A stretch of 53,106 nucleotides of DNA, from the NCBI GenBank assembly GCA_937872095.1, contig CALMNW010000032.1, positions 1 to 53,106 on the forward strand, given 5' to 3'. Under the pieces are notes generated by a model. It made no database searches and was not told the origin of the DNA. It was given only the letters and a program-made list of their open reading frames with translations. The position numbers and the translations under genes are program-made. Positions 33,670 to 42,900 of the stretch are shown piece after piece (positions within the stretch are counted from its first letter, which is position 1; every line of letters begins with the position of its first letter). This stretch comes from an uncultured Verrucomicrobiota bacterium. Lineage in GTDB: Bacteria; Verrucomicrobiota; Kiritimatiellia; CAIQIC01; Lenti-01.

Positions 33670-34788
33670 ATGAAAGTGCCCCTGTTGGATTTGAAACCGC
33701 AATACGAACAGATCCGGGCCGAAGTGGAACCGGCGCTGCTGGAACTCTGCAAATCGCAGGGATTCATCCTGGGACCGAAAGTGCAGGAATGCGAGGCGGC
33801 GGTCGCGAAATATTGCGGCGCGGCGCACGGCGTGGGCATGTCTTCGGGGTCGGACGCGCTGATCGTGGCGCTGATGACGGAAGACGTCGGACCGGGCGAC
33901 GAGGTGATCACGACGCCCTACACGTTTTTCGCGACGGTGGGCGCGATTTCGCGGGTGGGCGCGAAGCCGGTCTTCGTCGACATCGATCCGGTCACGTTCA
34001 ATCTCGACGCGGCCAAGCTGGAAGCGGCGGTGACGCCGAAGACGAAAGCGATCATTCCGGTCCATCTCTACGGGCAGATGGCGGACATGGACGCCGTGAT
34101 GGCGGTCGCGAAAGCGCACAAGCTGGCGGTCATCGAAGACGCGGCGCAGGCGATCGGCGCGGAATGGAAGGGGAAACGCGCGGGCAGCATCGGCGATTAC
34201 GGCTGTTTCTCGTTCTTCCCCTCGAAGAACCTCGGCTGCTTCGGCGACGGCGGCATGCTGACGATGCAGGATCCGGCGAAGGCGAAAAAGGCGGTCGTCT
34301 TGCGCAACCACGGGTCGGAACCGAAGTACTACCACCGCCTGATCGGCGGGAATTTCCGCCTCGACGCGCTGCAGGCGGCGGTGGTGACGATCAAGCTGAA
34401 ATACCTGGACGGCTGGACGGCGGCGCGGCAGGCGAACGCGGCGCGCTACGAGAAGCTGTTCGCGCAGACCGGTGTCGCGAAGGCCGGGAAGGTGGTCCTG
34501 CCGGCGGCGAAGACGAACCGCCACATCTACAACCAGTTCATCCTTCGCGCCGAAAACCGCGACGGCTTGCTGGCCCATCTGCGCAGCCGCGAGATCGGCA
34601 CGGAAATCTACTATCCGGTGCCGCTGCACCTGCAGGAGTGCTTCCGCTCCCTCGGGCACCAGCCCGGCGATTTCCCGGAAAGCGAGCGCGCGGCGAAGGA
34701 AACGCTGGCCCTGCCGATCTATCCGGATCTGACGGACGAAATGGCCCAGTGGGTCGTCGGCGCCATCGCGGAATTCTACGGCGGGTAG
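33670..34788 (+). CDS. DegT/DnrJ/EryC1/StrS-family sugar aminotransferase
   Basis: This 372-residue PLP enzyme transfers an amino group from glutamate to a nucleotide-linked keto sugar, for LPS or other glycans. The N-terminal VPLLDLKPQYEQIRAE and GPKVQECEAAVAKYCG match the WecE/WbpE group. GVGMSSGSDALIVAL binds phosphate, IPVHLYGQMADMD follows, and EDAAQAIGA carries the PLP-ring Asp. The Schiff-base Lys is in CFSFFPSKNLGCFGDGG. AAGGAG lies upstream of the ATG. No other nucleotide-sugar genes flank it, so the exact substrate is unclear. Confidence 0.93.
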   Translation: MKVPLLDLKPQYEQIRAEVEPALLELCKSQGFILGPKVQECEAAVAKYCGAAHGVGMSSGSDALIVALMTEDVGPGDEVITTPYTFFATVGAISRVGAKPVFVDIDPVTFNLDAAKLEAAVTPKTKAIIPVHLYGQMADMDAVMAVAKAHKLAVIEDAAQAIGAEWKGKRAGSIGDYGCFSFFPSKNLGCFGDGGMLTMQDPAKAKKAVVLRNHGSEPKYYHRLIGGNFRLDALQAAVVTIKLKYLDGWTAARQANAARYEKLFAQTGVAKAGKVVLPAAKTNRHIYNQFILRAENRDGLLAHLRSREIGTEIYYPVPLHLQECFRSLGHQPGDFPESERAAKETLALPIYPDLTDEMAQWVVGAIAEFYGG

Positions 34789-34789
34789 G

Positions 34790-34818
34790 TTGCCGGCGGC
34801 GCCTCGGGACGGTATAGT
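34790..34818 (+). promoter_or_regulatory. Likely promoter of the Cys/Lys-rich protein gene
   Basis: TTGCCG (34790-34795) and TATAGT (34813-34818) are 17 bases apart, just after the aminotransferase stop. The next gene starts at 34861 with AAAGGAACG before it. Confidence 0.5.
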
Positions 34819-34860
34819 GCCGCCCAAGTTCAACCCCTGAAACAACCGAAAGGAACGATC

Positions 34861-35340
34861 ATGAAAAAGTGGATGCTGATGGCGACGGTGGTCTTGTTCG
34901 CGATGGCGATGAATTCGTCCGCGTGGTGGATCTTCGGCAAGAAAGCGGCCGAACCGGTCCAGGAAGAAACGCCGGCCGCGGCGGACGTCCAGCAGGCGGA
35001 CCAAGCGCCTTGCTGCGCGAAAAAGGCCGACAAGCCCGCCTGCTGCGCGAAGAAGGCCGAGAAGAAGGCCGCCTGCTGCGCGAAGATGACCGCCGAAGAA
35101 AAGGCCGCGTGCAAGGAGAAGTGCCAGGCCAAGCGGGCCGAAAAGAAGGCCGCGCACGAAGCCAAGAAGGCCGAATGCCAGGCGAAAAAGGCCGACAAGA
35201 AGGCCGAATGCCAGGCGATGAAGGCCGAGAAGAAGGCCGAAAAGAAAGCCAAGAAGGCCGCGAAGAAGGCCAAGAAAGCGGAATGCAAGGCCCAGCAAGC
35301 GGCGGATGCCGCGGAAGAAGCCGCGCCGGCCGCGGAATAA
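34861..35340 (+). CDS. Secreted Cys/Lys/Ala-rich repeat protein
   Basis: This 159-residue protein has a signal peptide (WMLMATVVLFAMAMNSSA) and a highly charged mature part. CCAKKADKPACCAKKAEKK and CCAKMTAEEKAACKEKC give repeated CC pairs. A long helix of EKKAE/KKAKK type with isolated Cys (KAECQAKKADKKAECQAMK) follows. It ends acidic and Ala-rich (AADAAEEAAPAAE). The pattern suggests a coiled, metal- or thiol-active protein, but no family is known to me. It has its own promoter and a strong terminator. Confidence 0.85.
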   Translation: MKKWMLMATVVLFAMAMNSSAWWIFGKKAAEPVQEETPAAADVQQADQAPCCAKKADKPACCAKKAEKKAACCAKMTAEEKAACKEKCQAKRAEKKAAHEAKKAECQAKKADKKAECQAMKAEKKAEKKAKKAAKKAKKAECKAQQAADAAEEAAPAAE

Positions 35341-35366
35341 GGAACCTTCGCTGCGGAGCATTCCAA

Positions 35367-35396
35367 CCCCGGCCGGTCGAACCGGCCGGGGCGTTT
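35367..35396 (+). terminator. Intrinsic terminator after the Cys/Lys-rich protein gene
   Basis: A perfect 10-bp stem CCCCGGCCGG/CCGGCCGGGG encloses TCGAA (35367-35391) and is followed by CGTTTT. Confidence 0.9.
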
Positions 35397-35418
35397 TGAG
35401 TCAGGAGAGCGTCGTCGG

Positions 35419-36234
35419 ATGAGCAAGGATATCTCAAACCTCGTGTCGGGTTGGCCCTACGATCCCGGCGAAGTGCGCGCCCGCTGGATCCAGGCCGACG
35501 ACGGCACGCGGAAAATCCAGCTCCGCCTGGACCTGGGCGTCTTCCAGATGGAACCCGAAGGCCGGCCGGACGGCACGCGCCCGCGCGGCGCGGTTTCGCT
35601 GTGCGATTTCTACGTCGACGCCGAACGGGTCGCGCCGGGCAACGTGCTGCCGTACAAGCTGGATTTCGACGCCTGCGCCGAACTGCAGCAGGAAGTCATG
35701 CAGTACTACTACCGGATCATGGCGTTCTACGCGCTGGGCGATTTCAAGGGCGTCGTGCGCGACTGCGACCACAACTTGGATCTGATCGACATCGTCTCGG
35801 AATACGCCCTGGACGACGAGGTGGCCTGGCAGTTCATGCAGCTCTATCCCTACATGCGCATGATGCACGCCCGCGCCGGCGCCGAAACGAGCATGGAAAC
35901 CGCCCGCTTCGACGACGCCGAAAAGGCCGTCCGCGAAGGGGTGAAGGATCTCGAAGGCTTTTTCGCCGAGAACTACGAACCGACGAACGAAGACGGTTCG
36001 CCCGTGCCTCCGCCGCCGGAACTGGAAACGCTCCGCGAACTGCTCGAGCAGATCGACAAGCGCCGTCCGCGGAGCGAGGCGGAAACGCTGCGGGAAGAAT
36101 TGGCCCGCGCCGTCGAGCTGGAAAACTACGAGAAGGCCGCGTTTCTGCGCGACCAGCTGAAATCCCTGCAGGGATTCGGCGCGCGCGCCGGCAAGAAGCG
36201 CAGCCGCCCCGGCGGACGGGAGAGCTCCAGTTGA
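35419..36234 (+). CDS. UvrB/UvrC (UVR) motif protein
   Basis: This 271-residue cytoplasmic protein ends with a UVR motif (LREELARAVELENYEKAAFL, then RDQLKSL), a helical hairpin known from UvrB, UvrC and McsA. The N-terminal WPYDPGEVRARWIQADDGTR and QLRLDLGVFQMEPEGRPDG form a conserved block seen in PVC-group proteins. There is no helicase or nuclease domain, so it is not UvrB or UvrC itself. The middle is helical. Its stop overlaps the next gene's TTG start (TTGA), so the two are coupled. The function is not known. Confidence 0.82.
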   Translation: MSKDISNLVSGWPYDPGEVRARWIQADDGTRKIQLRLDLGVFQMEPEGRPDGTRPRGAVSLCDFYVDAERVAPGNVLPYKLDFDACAELQQEVMQYYYRIMAFYALGDFKGVVRDCDHNLDLIDIVSEYALDDEVAWQFMQLYPYMRMMHARAGAETSMETARFDDAEKAVREGVKDLEGFFAENYEPTNEDGSPVPPPPELETLRELLEQIDKRRPRSEAETLREELARAVELENYEKAAFLRDQLKSLQGFGARAGKKRSRPGGRESSS

Positions 36235-37967
36235 GCCGCAGCGCCGTCGCGGGATTGCGCGGCGGATTCGCCGTCGCGTGGGCGTTGGCATGGGGCGCGG
36301 TCGTCCCGGGAGCGCACAGCGCTCCCGCTTTGTATTCAGGCAGCGGGGGCTGGGCGGCGGTGACCGGCCTGCCGGAATCGGCCCCGCCGGCGGCGGGGCC
36401 GTGGAATTTCACGGAGGGCGTCTGGATCGGGCGCCTGCCCGAGGGCGCGACGAAACTGGAATGGGGCGAGGGGGGGGGCATGCAAATCGCGGAAGCGCAA
36501 ACGCCGCCGCCCGGTTCGTCCCCCTTGCCGAATACGCGCAACGCGTTCGGCCCTTGCGTGGTCCGCTCGCTGTCCGTCCGCTACGACTCGGTGGTGCGTT
36601 CGCGCCGTTGGTCGCTGGTGTTCGCCGGCGACGACGAGAATCCCGACTTCGAACCGCTGGCGCTTCCGGACCGGCGCTCGGTGGGCCTGGCGCTGGAACT
36701 GGAAGACGTGGTTTCCGGACAGCGCTGGCCGTTGCGGCCCGAGCGCCGGGCCCGCGAGGGGGGGCGCTTCTCCGGCCGGAACGATCCCCGGTTCTATGGG
36801 GGCACGGTGGACGACGGGGACGTCGACTGGACGCTGATCGCGGTGCCGCGAGAGAACGGCCGGGTTCTGCTGCAGGGACAGATCATGCTCCTCAAGAGCG
36901 ATTCCCGCCTGTTCCGCCTGCGTCTTTTCGTGCGGACCGGAGCGATCGGCGAGCCTTTGCTGGGTCAAGAATCGCCGCCCGTCCTGCTCTCCGTGCGCGG
37001 GGAGGAAGCTTTCGCCCTGTATCCCGATCTAGCCGAGCCGCGCCGGTACCGCGCCGCGAAGGGCCTGCCGGACGCGGCGGGCCTCGAATTCGATTTGGCG
37101 GTGACGAAGGCGACGGGCAACTTCCCGCGCCGCGCCACGTTTGCCTTGGAAGTCGAGGCCTGGAAAACCGCCGATCCGGAAACGGCGCGGCAGGAAGCCG
37201 TGGCGAAACTGGCGCGCGCCGGCGGGGGCGTCGCCGTGCCGGAAGCCGTGTTGCGCGCCGGACTCGCCGCCGTGCCGACGTACGATCCCGTCGCGATGCG
37301 CCTGATCCATCCCGGCGGATTCCGGGACCGGACCGACGCCGTGAACTACCTGATGCTGCGGGCGTCGGGCCTGTTCCGCGATTTCGATTGGGCGGCCAGC
37401 GCGTTCACGTGCGCGGCGCAGGATGCCCAGGGCGAGCCGCAGATGGAACTGGCCGGCGACGTCGCGACGTTGGCGGTGAATCCCGACCCCGATCTGGAAG
37501 CGATGCTCGAATGGGGGCAAAACCGCGGACTGACGCTGCTGGAGCGCATCCGGGGCAGCGGCGCGCCGGCGGTCCGGATCGTGGCCGGGACCTTGCCGGG
37601 ACGGCTGGATCACGGCGCGCGGGCGCTCTATTTGTGCGATTATCCGGCGGTCTGGGATGCCGGCACCGCGATTCCCGGCGTCGATCTGGACCATGCGGAA
37701 GCCGAATGGATCTCCTCGCTCTCCTGCGTACTGCGGACGTCGGGCACGTGCCTGCTGATCGAAGACGGCGGTCCGCTGGCCCCCTTCACGACCTACTACG
37801 CGGATGCGCTGGTGTGCGCCAGCGCCGAACCGGACGAGATGCGCCGGCAGCGCGCGCTGGCCGGACCGCGCCCCGTCCTGTGGACCGCGGCGGAACCCGG
37901 CGCGGACGCCGCGGCCCTCGCGCGCGATTTAGGATTTGTCAGGTTCGGGAAAATCGAAGAGAATTGA
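36231..37967 (+). CDS. Large exported protein of unknown function
   Basis: This 578-residue protein is not recognised. It starts with TTG at 36231, overlapping the previous stop, with GGGAGAG upstream. The N-terminus is a signal peptide (LRGGFAVAWALAWGAVVPGAHSA). A region near residue 120 (RYDSVVRSRRWSLVFAGDD) is beta-rich, and the C-terminal half looks alpha/beta (NRGLTLLERIRGSGAPAVRI, ALYLCDYPAVWD). A hairpin GGGAGCG/CGCTCCC at 36308-36326 lies in the signal-peptide codons. The lpxC-like gene follows three bases later, so a cell-envelope role is possible. Confidence 0.78.
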   Translation: MSRSAVAGLRGGFAVAWALAWGAVVPGAHSAPALYSGSGGWAAVTGLPESAPPAAGPWNFTEGVWIGRLPEGATKLEWGEGGGMQIAEAQTPPPGSSPLPNTRNAFGPCVVRSLSVRYDSVVRSRRWSLVFAGDDENPDFEPLALPDRRSVGLALELEDVVSGQRWPLRPERRAREGGRFSGRNDPRFYGGTVDDGDVDWTLIAVPRENGRVLLQGQIMLLKSDSRLFRLRLFVRTGAIGEPLLGQESPPVLLSVRGEEAFALYPDLAEPRRYRAAKGLPDAAGLEFDLAVTKATGNFPRRATFALEVEAWKTADPETARQEAVAKLARAGGGVAVPEAVLRAGLAAVPTYDPVAMRLIHPGGFRDRTDAVNYLMLRASGLFRDFDWAASAFTCAAQDAQGEPQMELAGDVATLAVNPDPDLEAMLEWGQNRGLTLLERIRGSGAPAVRIVAGTLPGRLDHGARALYLCDYPAVWDAGTAIPGVDLDHAEAEWISSLSCVLRTSGTCLLIEDGGPLAPFTTYYADALVCASAEPDEMRRQRALAGPRPVLWTAAEPGADAAALARDLGFVRFGKIEEN

Positions 37968-37970
37968 AGC

Positions 37971-39017
37971 ATGTTGGAAATCCCCGCAGGTCGATTGCTC
38001 GGCGGCTCCGTGGCCGCATTGGAACAAGGCGTTCGCGCCTGGAAAAACCAGCCCGTGGACTGGGACATGCTGGCCGAGGCCAAGCCCGTCGAAACCGTTC
38101 GCGCGCAGACGACGATCGAGCGCCAGGCGACGGTGCAGGGCCGCGGCACGTTTCTCGGCAAGAGCCTGCGCACGCTGACGCTGTGCCCGACGGACATGGA
38201 AGGCTGGTGGTTCGAACGAACGGATCTGCCCGACAGCCTGCCGGTGCGCTGCTCCATCCGCAACGTGTGGACGACCGGCAACGTCGTCAGCAACATCGTG
38301 CTGCGCAGCGGTTCGCCTCACAACTATATCCGCATGGCCGAGCACATGATCGCCCTGCGCATGGGGCTGGGCATCGACAACCTGCTGATCCGGATCGATT
38401 CCGGCGATCCGCCGCTGTTCGATCGCGGCAGCACGGAGCTCGTGCAGGCCTTGCAAGGCGCCGGCCTGCGCCGGGTGGATCGACCGACTCCGTTCGTCAC
38501 CGTGCGCGAGCGCGTGACGATCTGCAACGGGCACGGCGGCTTTCTGACGCTGGCGCCGCCTGCCGATCCGGCGAAACCGCTGCTGGCGATCGATGCCGCG
38601 GTGGATTTCAAGACCGCCATCGGCAAGCAGCGGATCCGGTTCGCCGTCGATCCGGAAAAATTCGCCTACGGGGCGACGGCGCGGACCAATACCTCGGCGC
38701 TCAAGATGCTGTATTGCAAGACGATCGGCCTGTTGTTCGCGGACATCCGCAATCTGGGCTACTCCTTCGACAACCTGTTGGTGGCCGGCCGGCTGGGCTA
38801 TTGGAACAAGGCGTTGCTGCCGCACGAGGGGAAATCGCTCGAAGCGGTCTGGCACCGCGCCACGCTCGATCTGCTCGCGGCCATCGCGCTGATCGACGAA
38901 GGCCGGTTCGTCGGCGAAATCATTTCCTACAAGTCCGGCCACGGCATGGATGTGGAAATGGTGCAGCGGCTCTACCAGGAATCCCTGCTGACGCCGTTCG
39001 CGGTTGCGGGAACCTGA
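37971..39017 (+). CDS. LpxC-like deacetylase with altered zinc site
   Basis: This 348-residue protein resembles UDP-3-O-acyl-GlcNAc deacetylase (LpxC, usually about 305). It opens with QTTIERQATVQGRGTFLGK and has RMAEHMIALRMGLGIDNLLI (Glu/His pair retained), GYSFDNLLVAGRLG and SYKSGHGMD with the catalytic His. The HKxxD zinc motif, however, reads WHRATLDLLAAIAL. The His is one residue off, the Lys is missing and the second Asp is Ala. Either it is a divergent LpxC or a non-catalytic paralogue. No other LpxC is seen in the window. It follows the exported protein gene by 3 bases. A lpxC label is not given for this reason. Confidence 0.8.
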   Translation: MLEIPAGRLLGGSVAALEQGVRAWKNQPVDWDMLAEAKPVETVRAQTTIERQATVQGRGTFLGKSLRTLTLCPTDMEGWWFERTDLPDSLPVRCSIRNVWTTGNVVSNIVLRSGSPHNYIRMAEHMIALRMGLGIDNLLIRIDSGDPPLFDRGSTELVQALQGAGLRRVDRPTPFVTVRERVTICNGHGGFLTLAPPADPAKPLLAIDAAVDFKTAIGKQRIRFAVDPEKFAYGATARTNTSALKMLYCKTIGLLFADIRNLGYSFDNLLVAGRLGYWNKALLPHEGKSLEAVWHRATLDLLAAIALIDEGRFVGEIISYKSGHGMDVEMVQRLYQESLLTPFAVAGT

Positions 39018-39097
39018 ACGCCGGGGCAGGGGGAGGCGGCGGCAGGTCGGCCGAAATTTGGATTGCCGGATTCCGGATCTTGGCTCAAGCTATCGGT

Positions 39098-39865
39098 ATG
39101 TTGACGCGAACGGTCATGACGGCGGGATGCGCGGCGGCGCTGGCGGCGCGCGCAGCGTTCGCGCAAGCCGTCTTGCCGACGTCCTACACCGGCCCCTGGC
39201 AGGGCTATGAACCGCCTTCCGGCTGGATCTTTTCCGGCTTGGGATCGCCGGATTACGGCCCCGACTACGACGGGTACAACGACGGCGCCGCCAAGCTGGA
39301 CGACACCGGCGATTTCATCTCGATCCACTACGATCTGCCCGCCGCCGCGGTGTCCTTTTGGATCCGGGGCCTGACGTTTTCCGGCGGCACGTTCCGGGTC
39401 GAGGAGTCCGTGGACGGGGCGGCCTGGACGGAGCTGGCCGCCTACGCGCCGCCGCCGACCAATGCCACGTTCCAGACGCTGGAACCTTCGCTCCACTCGC
39501 GCCATCTCCGCTTCATCTATTCCGCGCGGGTCACCGGCAACGTGGGCATCGACGGCATTTCCATCGCGAAAAGCCCGTTCTACCTCATCGAACGCTTCGA
39601 GACGAGCAACGGCGTCGGCCGCGTCTGGATCTCGACTTCCGACGCGAGCCGCCTCTACGGCCTGCAGCACACCACCAATCTAGCCATGAATCCCGTGCCG
39701 TGGGTTCAGGTTTCCTCGGCCTGGGGCAACGGCGGCGAACTCGAACTGATCGACTTTGCCGTCGCCTATCCGCGCTACTACCGCGTGCTGGACGTCACGC
39801 CGCCGCCCGGAAAAACCGTTTTACCGGCCCGGGCGAAAACGCCTTGGCGTGGCGCCGCCCGTTAA
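39098..39865 (+). CDS. Exported beta-sandwich protein
   Basis: This 255-residue protein has a signal peptide (GCAAALAARAAFAQA). A jelly-roll-like domain (PSGWIFSGLGSPDYGPDYDG, KLDDTGDFISIHYDLPAAAV, GTFRVEESVDGAAWTELA) resembles the choice-of-anchor type. The C-terminal part VWISTSDASRLYGLQHTTNL to PRYYRVLDV resembles a short domain common at the end of secreted PVC proteins. There is no ribosome site. ATG 39098 is chosen; 39116 is possible. It ends 50 bases before the modular surface protein. Confidence 0.75.
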   Translation: MLTRTVMTAGCAAALAARAAFAQAVLPTSYTGPWQGYEPPSGWIFSGLGSPDYGPDYDGYNDGAAKLDDTGDFISIHYDLPAAAVSFWIRGLTFSGGTFRVEESVDGAAWTELAAYAPPPTNATFQTLEPSLHSRHLRFIYSARVTGNVGIDGISIAKSPFYLIERFETSNGVGRVWISTSDASRLYGLQHTTNLAMNPVPWVQVSSAWGNGGELELIDFAVAYPRYYRVLDVTPPPGKTVLPARAKTPWRGAAR

Positions 39866-39915
39866 GGTATTGTAATGGTATTGTCGTAGTCGGTGGTTTC
39901 CATAAGGAGCGGTTC

Positions 39916-42900
39916 ATGAAAAAGATGCTGATCGGGTTGGCGTGTGTCGGGATGTTGGCGACGGCGATGAACGCCGCGGCCGGTTTGATCATTTCCCAAT
40001 ATTACGAAGGGGCCAGCAACGACAAGTGGATTGAAATCTACAATCCTGGTCCCGGTTCCGTGGATCTGGCGGCCGGCGATTATCGTTTGGGGCTGTGGTC
40101 CAACGCCGCTCGGGAAGCGTGGAAAACCAACGGTACGCCTTCGTATACGGCTGCGTTGACCGGCACCATTGCCGAAGGCGGCACGTTCCTGTACGCCCAC
40201 ACCAACGCCGTCAATCCTTCCTATGCCACCTGGGACATGGGAGGAACGGTTGCGTATTTCAACGGCGACGACACTCCGGTGCTGTATACGGGCGCCACCT
40301 ATGATTTCGCCAACGTGGTTGACGTGATCGGCCTCACCAACACGACGACTTCTTTTGGTGCCGACAAGAGCTTTGTCCGTACGAACACCGTCACCACGGG
40401 GGTCAACACGGATTTCAACCCGGCGGAATGGATTCAGGTCGCCTACCTCGACGTTGACGCGGCGTTGGTGGGCACCAATGAGCGTTTGGGCTACCACAGC
40501 ACCGGCGCGGCGGCATTTGGCGTGTTTTTCGACAAGGCCGAAGGCTTTGAAGTGGTGGAAGGCTCAAGCGACGCGATCACGGCGACGGCGGCGAACGGGA
40601 CGGAGCCGTACGGCTATTCGTGGGGCAGCACGCTGGGCGGCACATACTACGTGGCGAGCGGCAACGTGTTCACGATTTTGGCGACGGCGCCGACCGGCGA
40701 TTATTCGGCGACGGTGACCGCGACGGACGATGCCGCCCAGACGGCCTCGAACACGGTTAGCTTCTCCGTCGTGCCTCCGGCGGTCTTGTACGGGATCACG
40801 ATCAATCCCACGACCAACGGCACCGTGACGACGGAACCGGCGGACGAAGCCGAAGAAGGCCAAACGGTCACGATCACGGCGACGGGCGCACCCGGCTACA
40901 TCGTCGATACGATCAGCGTCGTCGACGAGGATTTGACGCCGATCGGGTCGACCACCACGTTCGTCATGCCGGCCGGGTCGGTAACGATCTCCGTGACTTT
41001 CCAGGAAGCGCCGGCGGGCCGCATTGTCATTTCGCAATATACGGAAACCGATTCCGGCACCATTCCCAAGGGCATTGAAATCTGGAACGTGTCCGGCACC
41101 GCCATCACGTTCGATGCCACGGACAATCTGCTGGACGTCAAGGTGGCCGCCAATGGCACCAACGTCGCGTCGTCGCAAGTGACGGCGAGCAGCGGCACGC
41201 TGGCTGCAGGTGCGGTCTGGGTCATCGGCACCACTAACATGAATCCCGATCTGGTGGAGCCGTTTACCTTCAACGGCGACGATGCCTTGGTGCTGGAGCT
41301 GGGCGGCATCGTGCAGGACGTCATCGGCACGGTCGGCGTCGATCCGGGAACGTCCTGGACGAATGCAGGCGTGTCCACGGCCAACCAGAACATCCAGTTG
41401 AAAGCCGGCATCACGACCGGCGATGTCGATGGCTGGTCGGATCCCAGCGAGCGCTTCGAATACGTGGCGGCCGGCAGCGATCTCACCGGTTTCGGCGTGG
41501 CTCCCGGCGGCGCGACCTTCGGCGTGACCTTCGACCAGCCGAGCGGTCTCGAAGTGGAAGAGGGGACGACCGATGTCATCGTCGCCACGGCGGCAAACGG
41601 GACGGAGCCCTACGGTTATTCGTGGAGCAGCACGCTGGGCGGCGCGTACTACGCGGCGAGCAACAACGAATTCACGATCCTGGCGACGGCGCCGATCGGG
41701 AACTACTCGGCCGAAGTAATCGCGACGGATTCGTCCGACCCCGTGCAAAGCGTGACCAACAGCCTGAACTTCTCCGTGGTGGCGCCGGCCGTCAAATACG
41801 CCATTGCCATCGTCACGAACGATCCCGCGTACGGCACCGCGACGACCGATCCGGCGACGGAAGCGGAGGAAGGCGCGATCGTGACGGTGACCGCCACGCC
41901 GGCCGGCGGCTACGTGCTGGAATCGATCGTGGTCAACGGCGGCGCCGTGACCGTAACCGGCAACACCTTCACGATGCCGGCCGAAGCGGCAACCGTCACG
42001 GTGACGTTCGCGGAATCGGTGGCGGAAGGCATCGTGGATTTCCGGTTCAATGCCGATCCGTATCTGCAGGCGACGGCTAAGGATGCCAACCTGACCGTTT
42101 CGGACATGGCCCTGTCGGCGGGAACGATCGAGACGGGCATCACCACGGGCACTTACTTCACGGACGAGCCCTATATCGAAGAAACGGCGGGCTGGGCCGT
42201 GGACAACCAGGCGGGGGCAAAGGCGTTTGTATTCACGATCACGCCTGCGGAAGGCGCCGCGATGACGATTAACGGAATTTCCTTCAAGGCTTATGCCACG
42301 TCGGCGGGACCTTCCGCCTTCGGCTTTGACATCGGCGACGGGATGGCGACCTACGAAGTGAATGCGCCCAGCGCCTTGTTGCTGGCGGTCAGCCAAGCGG
42401 TCGTCGGCGTCGAAAGCCAAACCGGAGCCATCGTCGTGAAAATCCAGGGATGGGCCAATGGCTCGCGAGCCACCACCGGTTCGGGAACCTTCCGACTGGA
42501 CGACGTGGTGATCCATGGCAGCGTTTCCACGGGTCCATTGGAATTCAGCGTTTCGTTCAACAAATCGAGCGGATTCGAGGTGGAAGAAGGTTCCAGCGAC
42601 GCGGTCACGGCGACGGCGGCGCACGGAACGGAACCCTACGGCTATGCGTGGAGCAGCACGCTGGGCGGCGCCTATTACACGGCCAGCAACAACGTGTTCA
42701 CGATCTTGGCCACGGCGCCGATCGGGGACTACTCGGCCGAAGTGATCGCGACGGACTCGTCCGACCCCGTGCAGAGCGTGACCAACAGCCTGAACTTCTC
42801 CGTGGTGGCGCCGCCCACCTACTATGCGATCACGGTCGCCCCCACGACCAACGGCACGGCGACGACCACGCCGGAAACGCAGGCGATCGCCGGCGCGACG

